Shown piece after piece: positions 24,206-33,929 of a DNA stretch of 64,000 bases; the stretch's first letter is position 1; every line of letters begins with the position of its first letter. The notes under the pieces were generated by a model. It was not told the origin of the DNA, ran no database searches, and saw only the letters and a program-made list of their open reading frames with translations. Source of the stretch: Pedobacter sp. MC2016-24 (GTDB lineage Bacteria > Bacteroidota > Bacteroidia > Sphingobacteriales > Sphingobacteriaceae); contig NZ_JADFBX010000002.1 of the NCBI RefSeq assembly GCF_015223055.1, positions 372,001 to 436,000 of the forward strand, written 5' to 3'. Made by a program: the position numbers and the translations under genes.

Positions 24206-26515
24206 ATGAGCTATCCATTACCATTTACTTTTCATAAGATAAAATGCAGCGTACTGATCTTGTTGCTGTTGTTTCCTTTTTATACACTTTTAGCGCAAAC
24301 CAGGGAGAAAGCTAAGGATGCAGTAAAAGACACCACTACAAAGCGTATTACGCCTGTAAGGGATGTTGAGCACGACATTAGAAATGAATCCAATCTGAAC
24401 GAGGTTGTGGTAACAGGTGTAAGCCGTAGCACAGTACTTAGAAAAAGTCCGGTTCCGATAGCGGTACTGTCAAGGGCCAGCATGGATCAGCAAGTGAACA
24501 GCAATTTGATTGATGCGATTGTGAAAGGTGTTCCGGGGGTGAGTGCTGTAACCACTGGACCCAACATTTCCAAACCCTTTATCCGCGGTCTGGGATACAA
24601 CCGGGTACTTACCTTATATGATGGGTTGCGACAGGAGGGGCAGCAATGGGGCGATGAGCATGGTATTGAAATTGACCAATATGGTATTGGCAGGGTAGAA
24701 GTGGTTAAAGGACCGGCAAGTTTAACTTATGGATCTGACGCAGTAGCTGGTGTTATCAACATGATCCCTTATGTACCTGCATTTCCACAAGATGGGTTTA
24801 AAGGTGATCTTACCCAGGATTATCAAAGCAACAATGGGATGTTTGGTACGTCTTTGGGATTGGGCTATGTAAAAAATGATTGGAAATACCTGATCCGTGG
24901 TACCCGTAAACAAGCGCACAGTTACCGTAATCATATTGATGGCATCGTTTATGGCACCGGGTTTAAAGAATATAACTTTTCTGCCAGTGCACAGGTGAAC
25001 AAGAAATGGGGACACACCAAGATTGCGGGAAACATTTACAACAACCTTCAGGAAATTCCGGACGGCAGCAGAGATTCTTTAACCCGTAGATTTACCAAAC
25101 AAATTCTGGACGGTGGTGATGACATTAAGAACCGCCCACTGGTAAGCGATGCTGAATTGAAGTCCTACCAGATTATCCCCTTACACCAGCACATTCAGCA
25201 TTATCGTCTGTACAATACCAGTCAGCTTAAAATCGGTGAGGGTACAATAGATGTATTGCTTGGTGGCCAACAGAGCGTACGACGGGAGTATAACCATCCT
25301 ACGCTGCCTGTGCAGCCCGGATTGTATGTGGTTTTGAATTCTTTGAATTTTGATACCAAATACAATTTGCCAGAATTTAATGGTCTGGAAGCCACGGTGG
25401 GTGTAAGCGGAATGTATCAGCAGAACAAAAGTAAGAATGCGACAGATTTTCCGATCCCTGACTATAATTTATTCGATATCGGAGGCTTTTTGTTCGCCAA
25501 AAAGAGTTTTGGAAAAATAGACTTATCGGGTGGGCTCCGTTTCGATCACCGCAATGTCAATTGGAATGATTTCTATGTCGGACAAAATCCGGTAACCGGA
25601 TTTGGAAAAAGAGCAACCGGAGCGGAAACTGCTATGGCAGATTTACAATTCCCCGCCTTCAATCACAATTATAAAGGCATTTCAGGAAGTCTGGGCCTGA
25701 CTTATAACATCACCGAGCGGTTACTGGTAAAAGCCAATCTGGCCAGGGGGTACAGGGCACCAAACATCACCGAGATCGGCTCAAATGGTTTAGATCCGGG
25801 TGCACATATAGTATACCTGGGAAACCGGAATTTTGTACCTGAGTTTAATTTACAACAAGACGTTGGCTTTATCGCCTACCTCAAAAATCTTGACATTAGT
25901 GTAGAACTCTTCAACAACAACATTCAGAATTACATCTACCAGGCCAGGCTGGCTGACGAAAATGGCGATCCCGTGGTCGTTGTGCCAGGAAACCTCACCT
26001 ATCAATATCAGCAATCCAAAGCCCGTTTGTATGGCGCAGAATTCAGCTTAAACATTCATCCAGATCATTTGAAATGGTTCAGTTTCAACAATAGCCTGGC
26101 TTACGTGAGCGGTAAAACCGGAGAACAATACCTGCCTTTATTGCCTCCATTGCATTTCAGGTCAGAATTTAAAATTAGCATCCAGCAAGCAAAGGGTAAA
26201 TTTAGTAAACCATACTTTAAACTTGAAGCTGATGCTTATGCTGCACAGAATCGTTTTTATGCTTTAGACGATACGGAAACCCGCACTGCTGGGTATACCC
26301 TGATCAATGCTGGTGCTGGTTTTACCTGTAATAATAAAAAACAGCGGAGGATATTTGACTTGTTTATCCAGGGTGATAACCTGTTTAATCTGGCCTATCA
26401 AAGTAATTTAAACCGGCTTAAGTATTTTGAGTATTACAATTCCAGTCCAAATGGCAAGAGCGGAATTTATAACATTGGTCGGAATTTTAGCTTTAAAATG
26501 ATAGTGCCTATGTAA
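24206..26515 (+). CDS. TonB-dependent receptor, probably metal-regulated
   Basis: The 769-residue outer-membrane receptor has a signal peptide ending near LLAQ (about 28), a short linker, the TonB-box-like LNEVVVTGVSRS (about 66-77), a plug (about 75-190, including FIRGLGYNRVLTLYDGLRQEGQQWGDEHG and RVEVVKGPASLTYGSDAVAGVINM) and a barrel ending in NFSFKMIVPM. It lacks the fused carboxypeptidase-like domain of the window's other receptors, and IEIDQYGIGRVEVVKGP is typical of classical siderophore/metal receptors. The DtxR-type regulator next door and the two dyads suggest import of an iron or manganese complex. A sensor-like gene follows 21 nt downstream. Confidence 0.92.
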   Translation: MSYPLPFTFHKIKCSVLILLLLFPFYTLLAQTREKAKDAVKDTTTKRITPVRDVEHDIRNESNLNEVVVTGVSRSTVLRKSPVPIAVLSRASMDQQVNSNLIDAIVKGVPGVSAVTTGPNISKPFIRGLGYNRVLTLYDGLRQEGQQWGDEHGIEIDQYGIGRVEVVKGPASLTYGSDAVAGVINMIPYVPAFPQDGFKGDLTQDYQSNNGMFGTSLGLGYVKNDWKYLIRGTRKQAHSYRNHIDGIVYGTGFKEYNFSASAQVNKKWGHTKIAGNIYNNLQEIPDGSRDSLTRRFTKQILDGGDDIKNRPLVSDAELKSYQIIPLHQHIQHYRLYNTSQLKIGEGTIDVLLGGQQSVRREYNHPTLPVQPGLYVVLNSLNFDTKYNLPEFNGLEATVGVSGMYQQNKSKNATDFPIPDYNLFDIGGFLFAKKSFGKIDLSGGLRFDHRNVNWNDFYVGQNPVTGFGKRATGAETAMADLQFPAFNHNYKGISGSLGLTYNITERLLVKANLARGYRAPNITEIGSNGLDPGAHIVYLGNRNFVPEFNLQQDVGFIAYLKNLDISVELFNNNIQNYIYQARLADENGDPVVVVPGNLTYQYQQSKARLYGAEFSLNIHPDHLKWFSFNNSLAYVSGKTGEQYLPLLPPLHFRSEFKISIQQAKGKFSKPYFKLEADAYAAQNRFYALDDTETRTAGYTLINAGAGFTCNNKKQRRIFDLFIQGDNLFNLAYQSNLNRLKYFEYYNSSPNGKSGIYNIGRNFSFKMIVPM

Positions 26516-26536
26516 ATTATATAGTAACTTTATAGC

Positions 26537-27679
26537 ATGATCTACCGCACAACCTATCAGGCAGCCAAGCTTATTGCCCCAAAAGTGGAGGCTATTTTTG
26601 CACAGCATTTGTCTACTGCCAGGGAAAGTGGGGAAGAAGATCTGGCGCCACTGCCTACCGCGCATGTGGTTGAAACCATTATTGATGCAACTTTTTGGGC
26701 CAGTTTGCGTAAAGAAGAAGGGCATTCCCCTAAAATTTCACTCGCATTTCTGCCACCTGCACAGGCCGGAAATCCCTTGTTGTTCAAACAGCGGTTGCCT
26801 TTAAATCCCGGCTCTTTAACCAAACTTGCACCGGGGATCGAGCGGGCAGGAATACATCTGGGGATCTGGAGCGATGAAGGAGAGTTGTACATTTGGGGAA
26901 CTACGGTAAGTATACCCAATTTCTGTTTTGTGGTGGATGTTTCTGAACCTGCATTGCTGGTGATTAAACACCGCCGTATCTACGGATTTGGAAAATTTAC
27001 AAATATTGCCGTGTTGAAGGGCGACCAGGTAAAAATGGTTGACGGGCACAATACAACCCTTCCGGATTGTCCGCCTATGTTACTCTCTCTGCTGGATTTA
27101 ACCGCGCCTTCCTATTGGAATGATTCTGTAAATGTGATGATTCAGCTTGCGGTTTCCATGCGTGCACATGGCAGAGGCGGTACTTTGCTGGTGGTATCAA
27201 ATGAAAGCAAAAACTGGCTGCAGTCTATCATTAAACCAATACAGTATGGTATTCAACCAGCTTTTAGCGGGCTCTCTAAATTGTTACAGCAAGACAGGAA
27301 AGAAGCCAGTCAGATTTTCTGGCAAACTGCACTGAAAAGAGAAGTTGAACATCTCGCTGGATTAACGGCTGTGGATGGCGCAACGATCATCAGCAACGAT
27401 TATGAGTTGCTCGCTTTTGGCGCTAAAATCGGTCGGGCTAAAGGTAAAGAGAACATCGATGAATTGTCTTTTTCAGAACCCATAGTAGGGGGTACAGCTG
27501 TAGTCATGCATCCGGCTAAAGTGGGGGGTACCCGACATCTTTCTGCAGCGCAATTTGTTCATGACCAGCGTGATGCAACAGCTTTGGTGGCTTCTCAGGA
27601 TGGGCATTTTACTATATATACCTGGTCTGAAATGCAGCAACGTGTTCAGGCTCACCGCATTGATACTTTGTTATTATAA
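26537..27679 (+). CDS. Putative sensor protein with diadenylate cyclase-related C-terminal domain (DACNV-like)
   Basis: This 380-residue soluble protein has no signal peptide or membrane helix. The C-terminal part contains VDGATIISNDYELLAFGAKI (from Val279; Asp280-Gly281-Ala282) and GGTRHLSAAQFVHDQRDATALVASQDGHFTIY (Arg333-His334-Leu335). These align in order with the two signature motifs of diadenylate cyclase (DisA_N/DAC) domains, DGA and RHR, but the last Arg is Leu. The N-terminal region (1-250) is like the DACNV sensor family described in Bacteroidota. The change at the RHR motif argues against full cyclase activity and for nucleotide sensing. It lies 21 nt after the metal-regulated receptor, probably in the same transcript. 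Confidence 0.7.
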   Translation: MIYRTTYQAAKLIAPKVEAIFAQHLSTARESGEEDLAPLPTAHVVETIIDATFWASLRKEEGHSPKISLAFLPPAQAGNPLLFKQRLPLNPGSLTKLAPGIERAGIHLGIWSDEGELYIWGTTVSIPNFCFVVDVSEPALLVIKHRRIYGFGKFTNIAVLKGDQVKMVDGHNTTLPDCPPMLLSLLDLTAPSYWNDSVNVMIQLAVSMRAHGRGGTLLVVSNESKNWLQSIIKPIQYGIQPAFSGLSKLLQQDRKEASQIFWQTALKREVEHLAGLTAVDGATIISNDYELLAFGAKIGRAKGKENIDELSFSEPIVGGTAVVMHPAKVGGTRHLSAAQFVHDQRDATALVASQDGHFTIYTWSEMQQRVQAHRIDTLLL

Positions 27680-27698
27680 GCCTGTATAATTCAAATTA

Positions 27699-27857
27699 TT
27701 AAGAAAAAATGATCGCGGCAACGATGGTTGCTGCAAACAACAATGCAATTACAATGCGATCTGCTTTGATCCACTCTTGCCTTGTTAGTGGTCTTTCAAC
27801 CTTCTCCGCTTTTTGCCTGGCAAATGTAGGAGATATAGAACTTAGTTTCATTAACAT
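27699..27857 (-). CDS. Small single-pass membrane protein, 52 aa
   Basis: An ATG at 27857 (or 27851) opens a frame ending with TAA at 27699. It encodes about 50 residues with a basic N-terminal half (FARQKAEKVERPLTRQEWIKADR) and one hydrophobic helix (IVIALLFAATIVAAIIFS) at the C-terminus. The tail-anchored layout and a plausible codon pattern support a real gene; no family was recognised. It is convergent with the DAC-related gene, 19 nt away. Confidence 0.45.
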   Translation of the reverse strand: MLMKLSSISPTFARQKAEKVERPLTRQEWIKADRIVIALLFAATIVAAIIFS

Positions 27858-28125
27858 AGGTAGATGTTTTTGATAGACGATATTTATTCCAATACAAACC
27901 CCAAGCCAAAATATGCCAACTTTGTTAAAATGTTAATAACTTACGTTTTGCACATTGTTTGTCTATATTATTGTTGCAATTGTCCTCATTCTTAACCAGT
28001 TGTTGTGGCCCAGCTCCACAACATGTCCTTTTTTTAGCATAAAGCTATTTTTTTATTGTATATAAAATAATCTAACTCATTATCAATGCATTACATGTGT
28101 TTTTGAATTTAATACAGTACTATGT
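27858..28125. other. AT-rich intergenic region upstream of padR
   Basis: No frame of useful length or stable hairpin was seen. The stretch is strongly AT-rich and leads into the padR promoter. Confidence 0.5.
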
Positions 28126-28158
28126 ATTGCATATTACTATATAAAACACATAACTTTG
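28126..28158 (+). promoter_or_regulatory. Promoter of padR-pspC operon
   Basis: ATTG (28126-28129), 21 nt, then TAACTTTG (28151-28158), a full TAnnTTTG match. The -7 box ends 4 nt before the padR ATG, so transcription would start at or next to the start codon. Confidence 0.6.
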
Positions 28159-28162
28159 TTTT

Positions 28163-28495
28163 ATGATAGCAGAAAATACGCAAACACAAATGCGAAAGGG
28201 CATACTGGAATACTGTGTGCTGCTTATAATATCACGTGGAGAGATCTATGCATCTGATATTATCGCGGAATTGAAACAAGCCAGGTTATTGGTTGTGGAA
28301 GGGACTTTATATCCTTTGCTTACCCGGTTAAAGAATAATGGACTACTGAGTTACAACTGGGTAGAGTCCACTTCCGGACCGCCACGTAAATATTATGTGA
28401 TTACAGAACTGGGCAGCACGATGGTGCAGCAACTGGACACCACCTGGCAGGAATTATCCTATGCAATTGAAACCTCTAAACAAACCAAGAAATGA
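28163..28495 (+). CDS. PadR-family transcriptional regulator
   Basis: This 110-residue winged-helix regulator begins MIAENTQTQMRKGILEYCVLLIISRGEIYASDIIAEL, the standard N-terminus of Bacteroidota PadR proteins that act with PspC-domain partners. The recognition-helix region VVEGTLYPLLTRLKNNGLLSYNWVESTSGPPRKYYVITELG carries the family signature (GTLYPLL, PRKYY). It lacks the long C-terminal effector domain of PadR-s1 proteins. Its stop overlaps the start of the PspC gene (ATGA), so the two are translationally coupled. It probably represses its own operon in response to envelope stress. Confidence 0.93.
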   Translation: MIAENTQTQMRKGILEYCVLLIISRGEIYASDIIAELKQARLLVVEGTLYPLLTRLKNNGLLSYNWVESTSGPPRKYYVITELGSTMVQQLDTTWQELSYAIETSKQTKK

Positions 28496-30057
28496 AAAAA
28501 ACATTAAATATAAATATAGGCAATTCCATCATTCATATTGAAGAAGATGCCTACGAAGCATTGACGATTTACCTGAATGACATCAAAGCGCATTTTGCCC
28601 GTAACGCAGACGATTTTGAAATTGTAACCGATATTGAAAACCGCATTGCAGAAATGTTCAGGGAAATTTTAACCGGTCAGCAAAAGCAAGCCATAGGCAT
28701 TAATGATGTACAACAGATCATTACGCAGATGGGAACGGTAAAAGATTTTGAATCCAGTGAGGATGAACCAGAACAATTTGTACCACCACATACCCCAGGT
28801 GTTAAACGTTTATACCGCGATATCGATAACGGGATGGTAGCTGGTGTTTGTGCAGGGTTGGGACATTACCTGGATATAGAGGCCCGGTGGATCAGACTGA
28901 TTGCTTTACTCAGCATACTTGCAGGTGGCGCCGGTATATTGGCTTACCTGGTTACCTGGATCATCATACCCCGTGCACAGACCCGTTCAGAGAAAATGTA
29001 CATGAAAGGTGAAGCTGTGAATTTACAGGGCTTTATCCGCAATTTTCAGGAAGAGCTGGAAAATCACCATCTCTTCAAGCAGTCCGGAACATTTATCAGC
29101 GAATTCCTTAGCGTGACAGGCAACTTCCTTGGTGGTACCGGAAAAGTGATTTTAAAAATCACCGCAGGCTTTATCATATTTATGTGTGGCGTAATGCTGG
29201 TTTCCGCCATCATGACCGGGGCAGTTTTCTTTGGTGTATTTGATACCGCAACCAATGAGATTTTTCCTTTAAGTATGGTGAATGATAGCTATGTACCCTG
29301 GCTATTGCTCTCGGGCTTTACCCTGATTGCCGTACCATTGCTGGCCCTGATTCTATTTTCGATAAGGGTGGCTTTTAATGGCCGGCCGGTACACCGTAGC
29401 GTTTCATTTGGCCTTTTGATTATCTGGCTTTTTGCGATAGGCAGTACAGCTTATATGGTTGCTAAAACAGTTTCTGATTTTAAGGAGCATACTGAAATTA
29501 CCCAGGTTAATCCATTAAAGGCATACCAGACCTATTCGCTGGAGCTGGATAATTACAAAACATTTAGCCATCAGGACAGCATCACCTACCAAATAGCAGG
29601 CACACATAAAGGCCGTGTCATTTTAGATGATGACGACCGTCCTTTTCAGGAGCCAGACAATGTGAATATCCGTATTGAGAAAAGCCTGGATGGAAAATAT
29701 GCTGTGGTACAAACCATGGGAGCCAACGGAAAAACTTTTGGCGATGCGCTGAGCAATGCCCAGGCCATCAAGTACGACTTTTTGCAACAGGATTCTGTCC
29801 TTAAATTTAGTTCTAAACCACACATGGACCAACGAACAAAATGGAGAAATCAGGAAGTAACCCTAACGGTTAAGATGCCTGTAGGAACCAGTTTAATCAT
29901 ATCTAAAAAGCTGAACCAATACCTGAGTAGTTATCGCTCATGGGATTGCGAGCAGGTAGAAGAAAAAGAAAATGAGCCTTTCGTGGAATGGATCATGACC
30001 GAGAACGGCCTGAAATGTAAATACGAAAAACCCGGGAAAGATCAGGAAGAACACTAA
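28492..30057 (+). CDS. PspC domain-containing inner membrane protein
   Basis: The 521-residue protein has an N-terminal cytoplasmic region (MKKTLNINIGNSIIHIEEDAYEALTIYLNDIKAHF, about 1-95) and a PspC domain (about 103-161; RLYRDIDNGMVAGVCAGLGHYLDIEARWIRLIALLSILAGGAGILAYLVTWIIIP) with one membrane helix. Three more helices follow (about 215-245, 268-292 and 303-325), then a periplasmic C-terminal domain (about 330-521) with beta-rich sequence. PspC proteins sense or respond to membrane damage. It forms a two-gene unit with PadR, a pairing common in Bacteroidota. The start overlaps padR by 4 nt. Confidence 0.92.
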   Translation: MKKTLNINIGNSIIHIEEDAYEALTIYLNDIKAHFARNADDFEIVTDIENRIAEMFREILTGQQKQAIGINDVQQIITQMGTVKDFESSEDEPEQFVPPHTPGVKRLYRDIDNGMVAGVCAGLGHYLDIEARWIRLIALLSILAGGAGILAYLVTWIIIPRAQTRSEKMYMKGEAVNLQGFIRNFQEELENHHLFKQSGTFISEFLSVTGNFLGGTGKVILKITAGFIIFMCGVMLVSAIMTGAVFFGVFDTATNEIFPLSMVNDSYVPWLLLSGFTLIAVPLLALILFSIRVAFNGRPVHRSVSFGLLIIWLFAIGSTAYMVAKTVSDFKEHTEITQVNPLKAYQTYSLELDNYKTFSHQDSITYQIAGTHKGRVILDDDDRPFQEPDNVNIRIEKSLDGKYAVVQTMGANGKTFGDALSNAQAIKYDFLQQDSVLKFSSKPHMDQRTKWRNQEVTLTVKMPVGTSLIISKKLNQYLSSYRSWDCEQVEEKENEPFVEWIMTENGLKCKYEKPGKDQEEH

Positions 30058-30077
30058 TCCTTCCCGGATAGTTTAAA

Positions 30078-32807
30078 TTATTTGACAGTATAGCGGTAGA
30101 CATAACGGCCAATATTTCCGTTCTTGTCTACCCCTTCAATAACAGCGCGATAAGTTCCTTTACCATCTGCATTATAATATTCTAAAGAAAGTGCGCCATC
30201 TGCAGTAGTAACCACTTTAGGATTCCAGTAAATCGTACTGCGCAGGTCGTTGAAATTGTAAGTCGCTGCCGGGTTTACGTATTTAGGTGCATAAAACTCA
30301 CGCTGCTTGGCAAAGCCTTTGGGCGAGAATTTAATAACATTTGGCTGAGGAATTAATTTTTTAAACTCTTCCATACTCAATTTGGTGCCTTTAGGCGCTT
30401 TTTTCAAATTGATTACCAATACACCATTGGTATTGTACATCCGGTTTACGGTGCCCAATTCATCCTTCGTAAACACCTCTACCGACTCTACCTCAGCTGA
30501 ATTTACACCTGAAAGGCCAAAATAATCAATAGGCATTCCATTCAAAAAGATCTGAACAGGAACTCGGCTACCAGCATTGTAGTCACGCGTTACATAAAAA
30601 GCATTTTCATAAAAAGTTAGTCCTGTAGCCATGCTCTGTAAACACATGGCAAACATGTTACAGCCACTAAAGCGTTCTCCTTCAATTGTAGTACTCATGA
30701 TTGAGCTTAAGCCAGATAAAGCCGGATAATCGGCATGGCTTGGCTTTTTAGGTTTGGCACTCTCAATTTTTACCTCTTTCAGTGTGCGTAGAAAGCTATA
30801 TTGTCTCTTGCTGTTGTTCAGGTAAGGCGCCATGGCACTATCAATATTCACCACTTCATCCGGACTGTAGATGTTGCGTGTCAGTTGTGGTGCAGGTTGT
30901 GGATCAACAATGATCATCAGGTTGGAACCATTGGCACTGTATTTTGCGTTGATGGTCACTTCAGATGAGTCCGGGATATTCAGATTGGTAAATGCAAATA
31001 TTCCTGAAGGGCTTGTTAAGGTTTCTGCAGATATGGTGGTCCCAGGTACAGTTAAGCGTAAACCACCTTTTCTTACTGGCATACCTGTGCGGTCCCTCAA
31101 AGTTCCGGTGATGCGCATGTCCTGTTCAGGTAGGAACGTCACGGGTGGGAATTTCGCAGCCAGGATATCTTTATAAGCAAAACGGCGGAATCCCTGGGTT
31201 AATAACAATACATCCAGATCGGCCAGTTTCTTTTCATTCGTTTTGTTGAAATAATAATTGGGTTGTTCTACGTAACCTTTCAAATCAGAAGTTAACAGTA
31301 AAGAACTGAGTATGGTGATCTCTGAATTTTCATTTACCGGTACTTTCTGTTCGTCAATCACCGAAACGGAGAAGTTACCTTCAGCATTTACAGCCGCATT
31401 TTTAGCCAGTACGGAAAGTTTTACTTTCTGACGTTGTTTGTAACTTGGAAGGTCAGATTTAAGTGAAAGTTTTAAAGCGCTGGGCTGGTAATTGAAGGCC
31501 AGGCGCTCGCTGATTGGCTCGCCTGCTTCATTGAACAGGGTGATTTGTACAATACCCGCCGGAAATTTGTCTTTCGGAATTCTTGCCGCAGTAACCTGGT
31601 TGTTCAATTTAGTTTTAGCTGCATAGTAGATCAGGGCTTCATGAGTGGCTACGATAAATAGTGTTTTGCCTTTGTTGGCAGTATAGTAAGGATCATTGGC
31701 AATGATTTTCAAATTGAAAGCCAAAGAATCTGTGTTGTTTACCTGGGCTACAATACCACTGGCCTGTGCTTTTGGTAAATCAAAGCTTTTGGTGGCACCA
31801 TTGTTAAAGGTCACATTGGCTTTATAGGTTTTTCCAGGTTCTGCATTCAGGTACAGGGAGCCCATGCCCAGGTGGGTTGAACTGAAGTCGGCCACTTTTG
31901 TTCCTGAATTATCGCTTATCGTACCCTTAATGTCTACGCTTGCACCTTTGCCATTGATGGCTTTGAATGCTACGCGCGAAGCCAAACCTTCAATGATTTC
32001 ACCACCTTCAGGAAAAAACTGTACGTCATTGGCCGCAGAAGAAACCGGTTTCAGTTTAAAAGCAGATGAAATGAAATCTTTGTCATTTAGACTGATGTCT
32101 GTAATCAGTTCTCCAGTTGTGATTTTTTCGTTTTTACGTGGATCTATCTTAATCCTTACAATGCCGCTGGCGTCTGTGGTCCCTTTTCCCTTTGCCACCA
32201 CATCATAATTGGAGAGTACACGCCAGTTTACAGTTTTACCAGCCTGAACCACATTATCAGCATTTTTATATTGGACAATCGCATCAATAACCTGAGTTTT
32301 ATCTGTTTCTGTGGTACTGTATTTGAAATTGGTGAGGAGTTGTTTATCTATAGCTTCACCTACAGGAATGGTTTTACTGAAAAAGAAATCCTCTCCGAAA
32401 TTAAGCATCCATTGGGTATAAGCCTTGATGAAATAATTGCCTTGCTGATAAGTGCCCAGGGTAAGCGGGATATTGCCATAAGCTACACCATTGGTAGCTG
32501 GTAATTTAATGGTGGTGATTAACGAATCTTTGGCGTTGATCACGTCCAGGTACACAATTTTGCTCAGTTGCGATGGGAGATTTTGCTCCATCGTTAAATA
32601 TGCTTTAAACCAGATGGTATCTGCTACGCTATAATAAGGCTTGTCGAAATGGACATACACTTTTTCTACAGGCCGTTCATCACTTAGTTTTTTGGTCTTT
32701 TTAAGGATATTGTCTAAAACAACACTATCCTGTTGCTGAGCAAGGGAAGACAGGTGAACTGTTGTGGAGAGCAATATAAGGGCAATTACGTAGTTTATAA
32801 ATTTCAT
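30078..32807 (-). CDS. Secreted MG2/carboxypeptidase-like/plug-domain protein
   Basis: The protein has 909 residues from the ATG at 32807; a TTG one codon upstream is less likely. A signal peptide (to about residue 24, SSLAQ) is followed by an MG2-like macroglobulin domain (about 45-140; EKVYVHFDKPYYSVADTIWFKAYL), further beta domains, a CarboxypepD_reg-like domain (about 560-640; ITGTLRDRTGMPVRKGGLRL) and a TonB-plug-like segment near 735-805 (PVQIFLNGMPIDYF, SVEVFTKDE, NTNGVLVINLKKAPKG) without a barrel. This composite is recurrent in Bacteroidota and its role is unknown; attachment to the cell surface or glide/secretion-related functions are possible. It has no close functional neighbours. 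Confidence 0.85.
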   Translation of the reverse strand: MKFINYVIALILLSTTVHLSSLAQQQDSVVLDNILKKTKKLSDERPVEKVYVHFDKPYYSVADTIWFKAYLTMEQNLPSQLSKIVYLDVINAKDSLITTIKLPATNGVAYGNIPLTLGTYQQGNYFIKAYTQWMLNFGEDFFFSKTIPVGEAIDKQLLTNFKYSTTETDKTQVIDAIVQYKNADNVVQAGKTVNWRVLSNYDVVAKGKGTTDASGIVRIKIDPRKNEKITTGELITDISLNDKDFISSAFKLKPVSSAANDVQFFPEGGEIIEGLASRVAFKAINGKGASVDIKGTISDNSGTKVADFSSTHLGMGSLYLNAEPGKTYKANVTFNNGATKSFDLPKAQASGIVAQVNNTDSLAFNLKIIANDPYYTANKGKTLFIVATHEALIYYAAKTKLNNQVTAARIPKDKFPAGIVQITLFNEAGEPISERLAFNYQPSALKLSLKSDLPSYKQRQKVKLSVLAKNAAVNAEGNFSVSVIDEQKVPVNENSEITILSSLLLTSDLKGYVEQPNYYFNKTNEKKLADLDVLLLTQGFRRFAYKDILAAKFPPVTFLPEQDMRITGTLRDRTGMPVRKGGLRLTVPGTTISAETLTSPSGIFAFTNLNIPDSSEVTINAKYSANGSNLMIIVDPQPAPQLTRNIYSPDEVVNIDSAMAPYLNNSKRQYSFLRTLKEVKIESAKPKKPSHADYPALSGLSSIMSTTIEGERFSGCNMFAMCLQSMATGLTFYENAFYVTRDYNAGSRVPVQIFLNGMPIDYFGLSGVNSAEVESVEVFTKDELGTVNRMYNTNGVLVINLKKAPKGTKLSMEEFKKLIPQPNVIKFSPKGFAKQREFYAPKYVNPAATYNFNDLRSTIYWNPKVVTTADGALSLEYYNADGKGTYRAVIEGVDKNGNIGRYVYRYTVK

Positions 32808-32904
32808 CAATATGAATATATGCTGTTAACAGCGCTAATATATTCATTTATAAAGTGAATAGGTTAAATGTAACAAGGCTTTAACATTTTTTGACAGTTG
32901 AAAC

Positions 32905-32947
32905 AAAAAGAGCGGCTGATCATGGTTTTTGATCAGCCGCTCTTTTT
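32905..32947. terminator. Rho-independent terminator after nitroreductase gene
   Basis: AAAAAGAGCGGCTGATCA (32905-32922) and TGATCAGCCGCTCTTTTT (32930-32947) form a perfect 18-bp stem with a 7-nt loop. A/T runs at both ends make it work in both directions. It ends the minus-strand transcript of the nitroreductase gene (stop at 32971). Confidence 0.92.
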
Positions 32948-32970
32948 GCACGTTTCCCGGAATTTAAATG

Positions 32971-33603
32971 CTATTTAAATTCGATTACAAAATCATTCAA
33001 AGGTGTACGTACTTTTTTCAAATTTACCAACCAATCTCCGGCTTCATCTCTGTAACCTAAAGGCATAATCGTAGTACTGCGTAAACCCAATTTATCCAGG
33101 CCAAGCAATTCATCTAATTTACCAGCTTCAAAGCCTTCCATAGGCGTTGCGTCAACTTTTAACAAAGCTGCTTCGGCCAGTGCTACACCAAAACCGATAT
33201 ATGCTTGTTTTGCCGCGTGATGAAAATTCTCATCTGCTGTTCTGTTTAAATACATACCTAACAAAGTATTTACATAATCTGCAGTCGCAGAATCTGGTAC
33301 GCCGCGCTCTGCATTGGTACGTGCAAATACCGCCCTGATGCGTTCCTCGGTATAATTATCCCAGGCGGCGAAAATCAGTAAATGCGAAGAATCAGTAACC
33401 TGAGATTGACCATAAGCTACCGCTTTTATTTTTTCTTTCAGCTCAGGGTTAGTTACCACAATTACTTTAAATGGTTGTAAACCTGAAGAAGTAGGAGCCA
33501 GGTGCGCTGCCGCAACAATCTGATCTACTTTCTCTTGAGGCACTTTATTGCCATTCATTTTTTTAGTTGCATAGCGCCAGTTCAGGGCTTCAATTAAACT
33601 CAT
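32971..33603 (-). CDS. Nitroreductase-family NAD(P)H-dependent oxidoreductase
   Basis: This 210-residue flavoprotein begins MSLIEALNWRYATKKMNGNKVPQEKVDQIVAAAHLAPTSSGLQPFKVIVV, with the FMN-binding RYATKK and the APTSSGLQP motif of NfsB-like nitroreductases. The C-terminal part (LGLRSTTIMPLGYRDEAGDWLVNLKKVRTPLNDFVIEF) matches the family's GYR and KVR endings. It likely reduces quinones or nitro compounds using NAD(P)H. The substrate is not predictable. It has its own terminator downstream and stands alone. Confidence 0.93.
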   Translation of the reverse strand: MSLIEALNWRYATKKMNGNKVPQEKVDQIVAAAHLAPTSSGLQPFKVIVVTNPELKEKIKAVAYGQSQVTDSSHLLIFAAWDNYTEERIRAVFARTNAERGVPDSATADYVNTLLGMYLNRTADENFHHAAKQAYIGFGVALAEAALLKVDATPMEGFEAGKLDELLGLDKLGLRSTTIMPLGYRDEAGDWLVNLKKVRTPLNDFVIEFK

Positions 33604-33929
33604 ATATCTTATTCTTAAATTTTAAATTAAGCTGTCAAATCACATTCCTCATTCTAATGATGAAAAAGATAACAGTGTTAGCAAATGTACTTATGTTATT
33701 CAGTCTGAAAGAATTATTATTTAGCATTTGACTTTTAAATGAAAAATCGTTTCTTTGTTATGCATGCATAGTTCTTATATTAGATAAAACATAGCAAGGC
33801 TATTATTGTTACTAGAGATAATATGCAGGCAAAATAAATTACTAACCAAATAACGAAATCGTCATGAGTTAAAGCAATTCATTAAAACTTCATGATTAGA
33901 AATCATCTTTAAACAAAAACAACAACCAA
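33604..33929. other. Intergenic region upstream of the FadL-like gene
   Basis: No gene was found in these 326 nt. A possible promoter for the plus-strand genes is TTTG (33754-33757), 18 nt, TATATTAG (33776-33783), with one mismatch in the -7 box; it would give a leader of about 140 nt. An unrelated palindrome, ATGCATGCAT, overlaps its spacer. Confidence 0.4.

Noticed and set aside
30031..30067. CCGGGAA...TTCCCGG hairpin as a terminator after the PspC gene
   Set aside because: One mismatch near the base, a long loop and no T-run; too weak to list.
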